DNA of 5,493 bases from contig JAJYJL010000674.1 of the NCBI GenBank assembly GCA_021789565.1, positions 1 to 5,493 of the forward strand, given 5' to 3'. The stretch is from Acidobacteriota bacterium (GTDB lineage: Bacteria; Acidobacteriota; Terriglobia; UBA7540). The notes below the pieces were generated by a model. The model ran no database searches and was not told where the DNA came from. It saw only the letters and a list, made by a program, of their open reading frames with translations. Shown here one piece after another: positions 4,597-5,493 of this stretch. Every line of letters starts with the position of its first letter. Position 1 is the first letter of the stretch. Position numbers and translations under genes: made by a program.

Positions 4597-5493
4597 CTAA
4601 TCCGAACCAGCGGTGGAAGACAAGGAAACCTGCTCGCCCTGCCGCGACTGGAGCAGTCTGCTTCCCAGGACTTTCACCGATTCAAACATGACGAAACATT
4701 CTGCAGCAAACGCCGGAAACCCCAGGAATCCCGGCAGCGGCATTTCAAAAATCTTCCACCCTTGAAGAATAGGAAATATGTAGAGCCAGCGTGCCGTGGC
4801 CCAGTAATTCCAGAGCTCCCAGAAGACACCACACACAAGACCGCCCACCATGAAGCTCCAGAAAAGCGCCGAATCGCCCTTTTCCCAGTCGCGCAGGAGC
4901 GATCGGCCTCCCCAAGTGTAGTTCAGCGGGTCGAGCAGTAGAACAAAGCCTACCCAGACCGGCGCGAACAGGTATTGCCCAACGCTGACCGGAACCAGCA
5001 GAGGCACAGTGAGAAACAGGGCGCCCACCAGAACCAATATCCCTCGATAAGCCTGGCTGAAAGGCGCGTGGGGACGGATGGGCCGGCTGAAGAGCCCCAT
5101 CGCCTGAAGCAAATCCGCCGTTTCAAAAATGGCCGGCCAGATTGTCGCAAATGACCATGCATACCCGAAAGCGCGCAGGGCTGCGTTCGATGGGAGCCCC
5201 ACGTAAGTCCAGTTTTGCATCCGCAAGTTGTAGGCCTCAAAGATCAGCCAGAGGGGAATGGACGTCAGCGCCAGAAGCAGGAGCTCTCGGGGTGAATCCG
5301 ACAGGCGCGACGATCCTTTTAATTTGCACACGGCAGCATCGGCCAGAAGAATGTAGGCCGTCCAGCACAAAGGAGTGAAGTAAATGGAAACCCAGCCCAC
5401 GCGGAGCACGAGCAAAATCTCAAAAAGCGCGAGCATCCCGAGCCCCGCCCAACCCCAGGCATGGAACTTACCAAATTTTGGTCTTTTGAAATA
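4597..5493 (-). CDS. Polytopic membrane protein, function unknown (5' end outside window)
   Basis: I do not recognise a named family. The frame is open to the window edge, so the gene probably starts outside it. The ATG at 5436 has no good ribosome binding site. The 19 codons before it (ending FHAWGWAGLG) read like real protein, leading straight into the hydrophobic MLALFEILLVLRVGW. At least 298 residues are present. By eye there are about eight membrane spans, numbered from the 5436 Met: about 1-15, 18-35, 50-68, 87-110, 131-150, 155-172, 187-210 and 233-252. It is rich in Trp and aromatics at span edges (FTPLCWTAY, WSFATIWPAIFE, FWELWNYW). Charged or polar residues within spans (E66, E104, D107, D168, E206) could line a functional site. 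The C-terminus is polar and likely cytoplasmic. It heads the tight cluster with the Rieske ferredoxin (4 base gap), so a membrane redox role is possible but unproven. Confidence 0.7.
   Translation of the reverse strand, partial: YFKRPKFGKFHAWGWAGLGMLALFEILLVLRVGWVSIYFTPLCWTAYILLADAAVCKLKGSSRLSDSPRELLLLALTSIPLWLIFEAYNLRMQNWTYVGLPSNAALRAFGYAWSFATIWPAIFETADLLQAMGLFSRPIRPHAPFSQAYRGILVLVGALFLTVPLLVPVSVGQYLFAPVWVGFVLLLDPLNYTWGGRSLLRDWEKGDSALFWSFMVGGLVCGVFWELWNYWATARWLYIFPILQGWKIFEMPLPGFLGFPAFAAECFVMFESVKVLGSRLLQSRQGEQVSLSSTAGSD

Overview
The window is about 57% G+C by eye (not counted) and holds six protein genes. Three lie on the minus strand at the right, two on the plus strand in the middle, and one on the minus strand at the left. 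No rRNA, tRNA, CRISPR array, phage gene or transposase is visible. Gene content and protein style (a secreted TIM-barrel protein with a YDEP motif, a TPR lipoyl-neighbour protein, short REP-like GC palindromes between genes) suggest a soil-type Acidobacteriota genome or a similar free-living heterotroph. That placement is inference from general resemblance, not from a marker gene.

Left block (1-794). The main result is here. A minus-strand gene at 57-623 encodes an AhpD/carboxymuconolactone-decarboxylase-fold 'peroxidase-related' protein. Its reading frame is interrupted by one in-frame TGA at 378-380. The TGA sits exactly where the second cysteine of the redox CxxC motif should be. The same frame then continues open for 106 codons to a natural-looking C-terminus and a TAG stop. 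A stem-loop with a G-rich apical loop follows the TGA at the distance expected of a bacterial SECIS element. The best reading is a 188-residue selenoprotein with a C79-F-Y-U82 active site. Ordinary gene calling would truncate it to 81 residues. Its divergent upstream region carries two REP-like palindromes and two overlapping candidate promoters.

Middle block (795-3069, plus strand). A secreted TIM-barrel glycoside-hydrolase-like protein is followed, after a 121-base gap with a third REP-like palindrome, by lipA (lipoyl synthase). lipA has both cysteine triads and the C-terminal RSSY motif intact. lipB is not next to it in this window.

Right block (3183-5493, minus strand). Three closely packed genes read leftward as a probable operon: a polytopic membrane protein of unknown function (its 5' end lies beyond the window), a small Rieske-type [2Fe-2S] ferredoxin, and a secreted TPR-repeat protein. 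The first two are 4 bases apart. The TPR gene is convergent with lipA, and no clear intrinsic terminator is visible in the 113-base gap between them.
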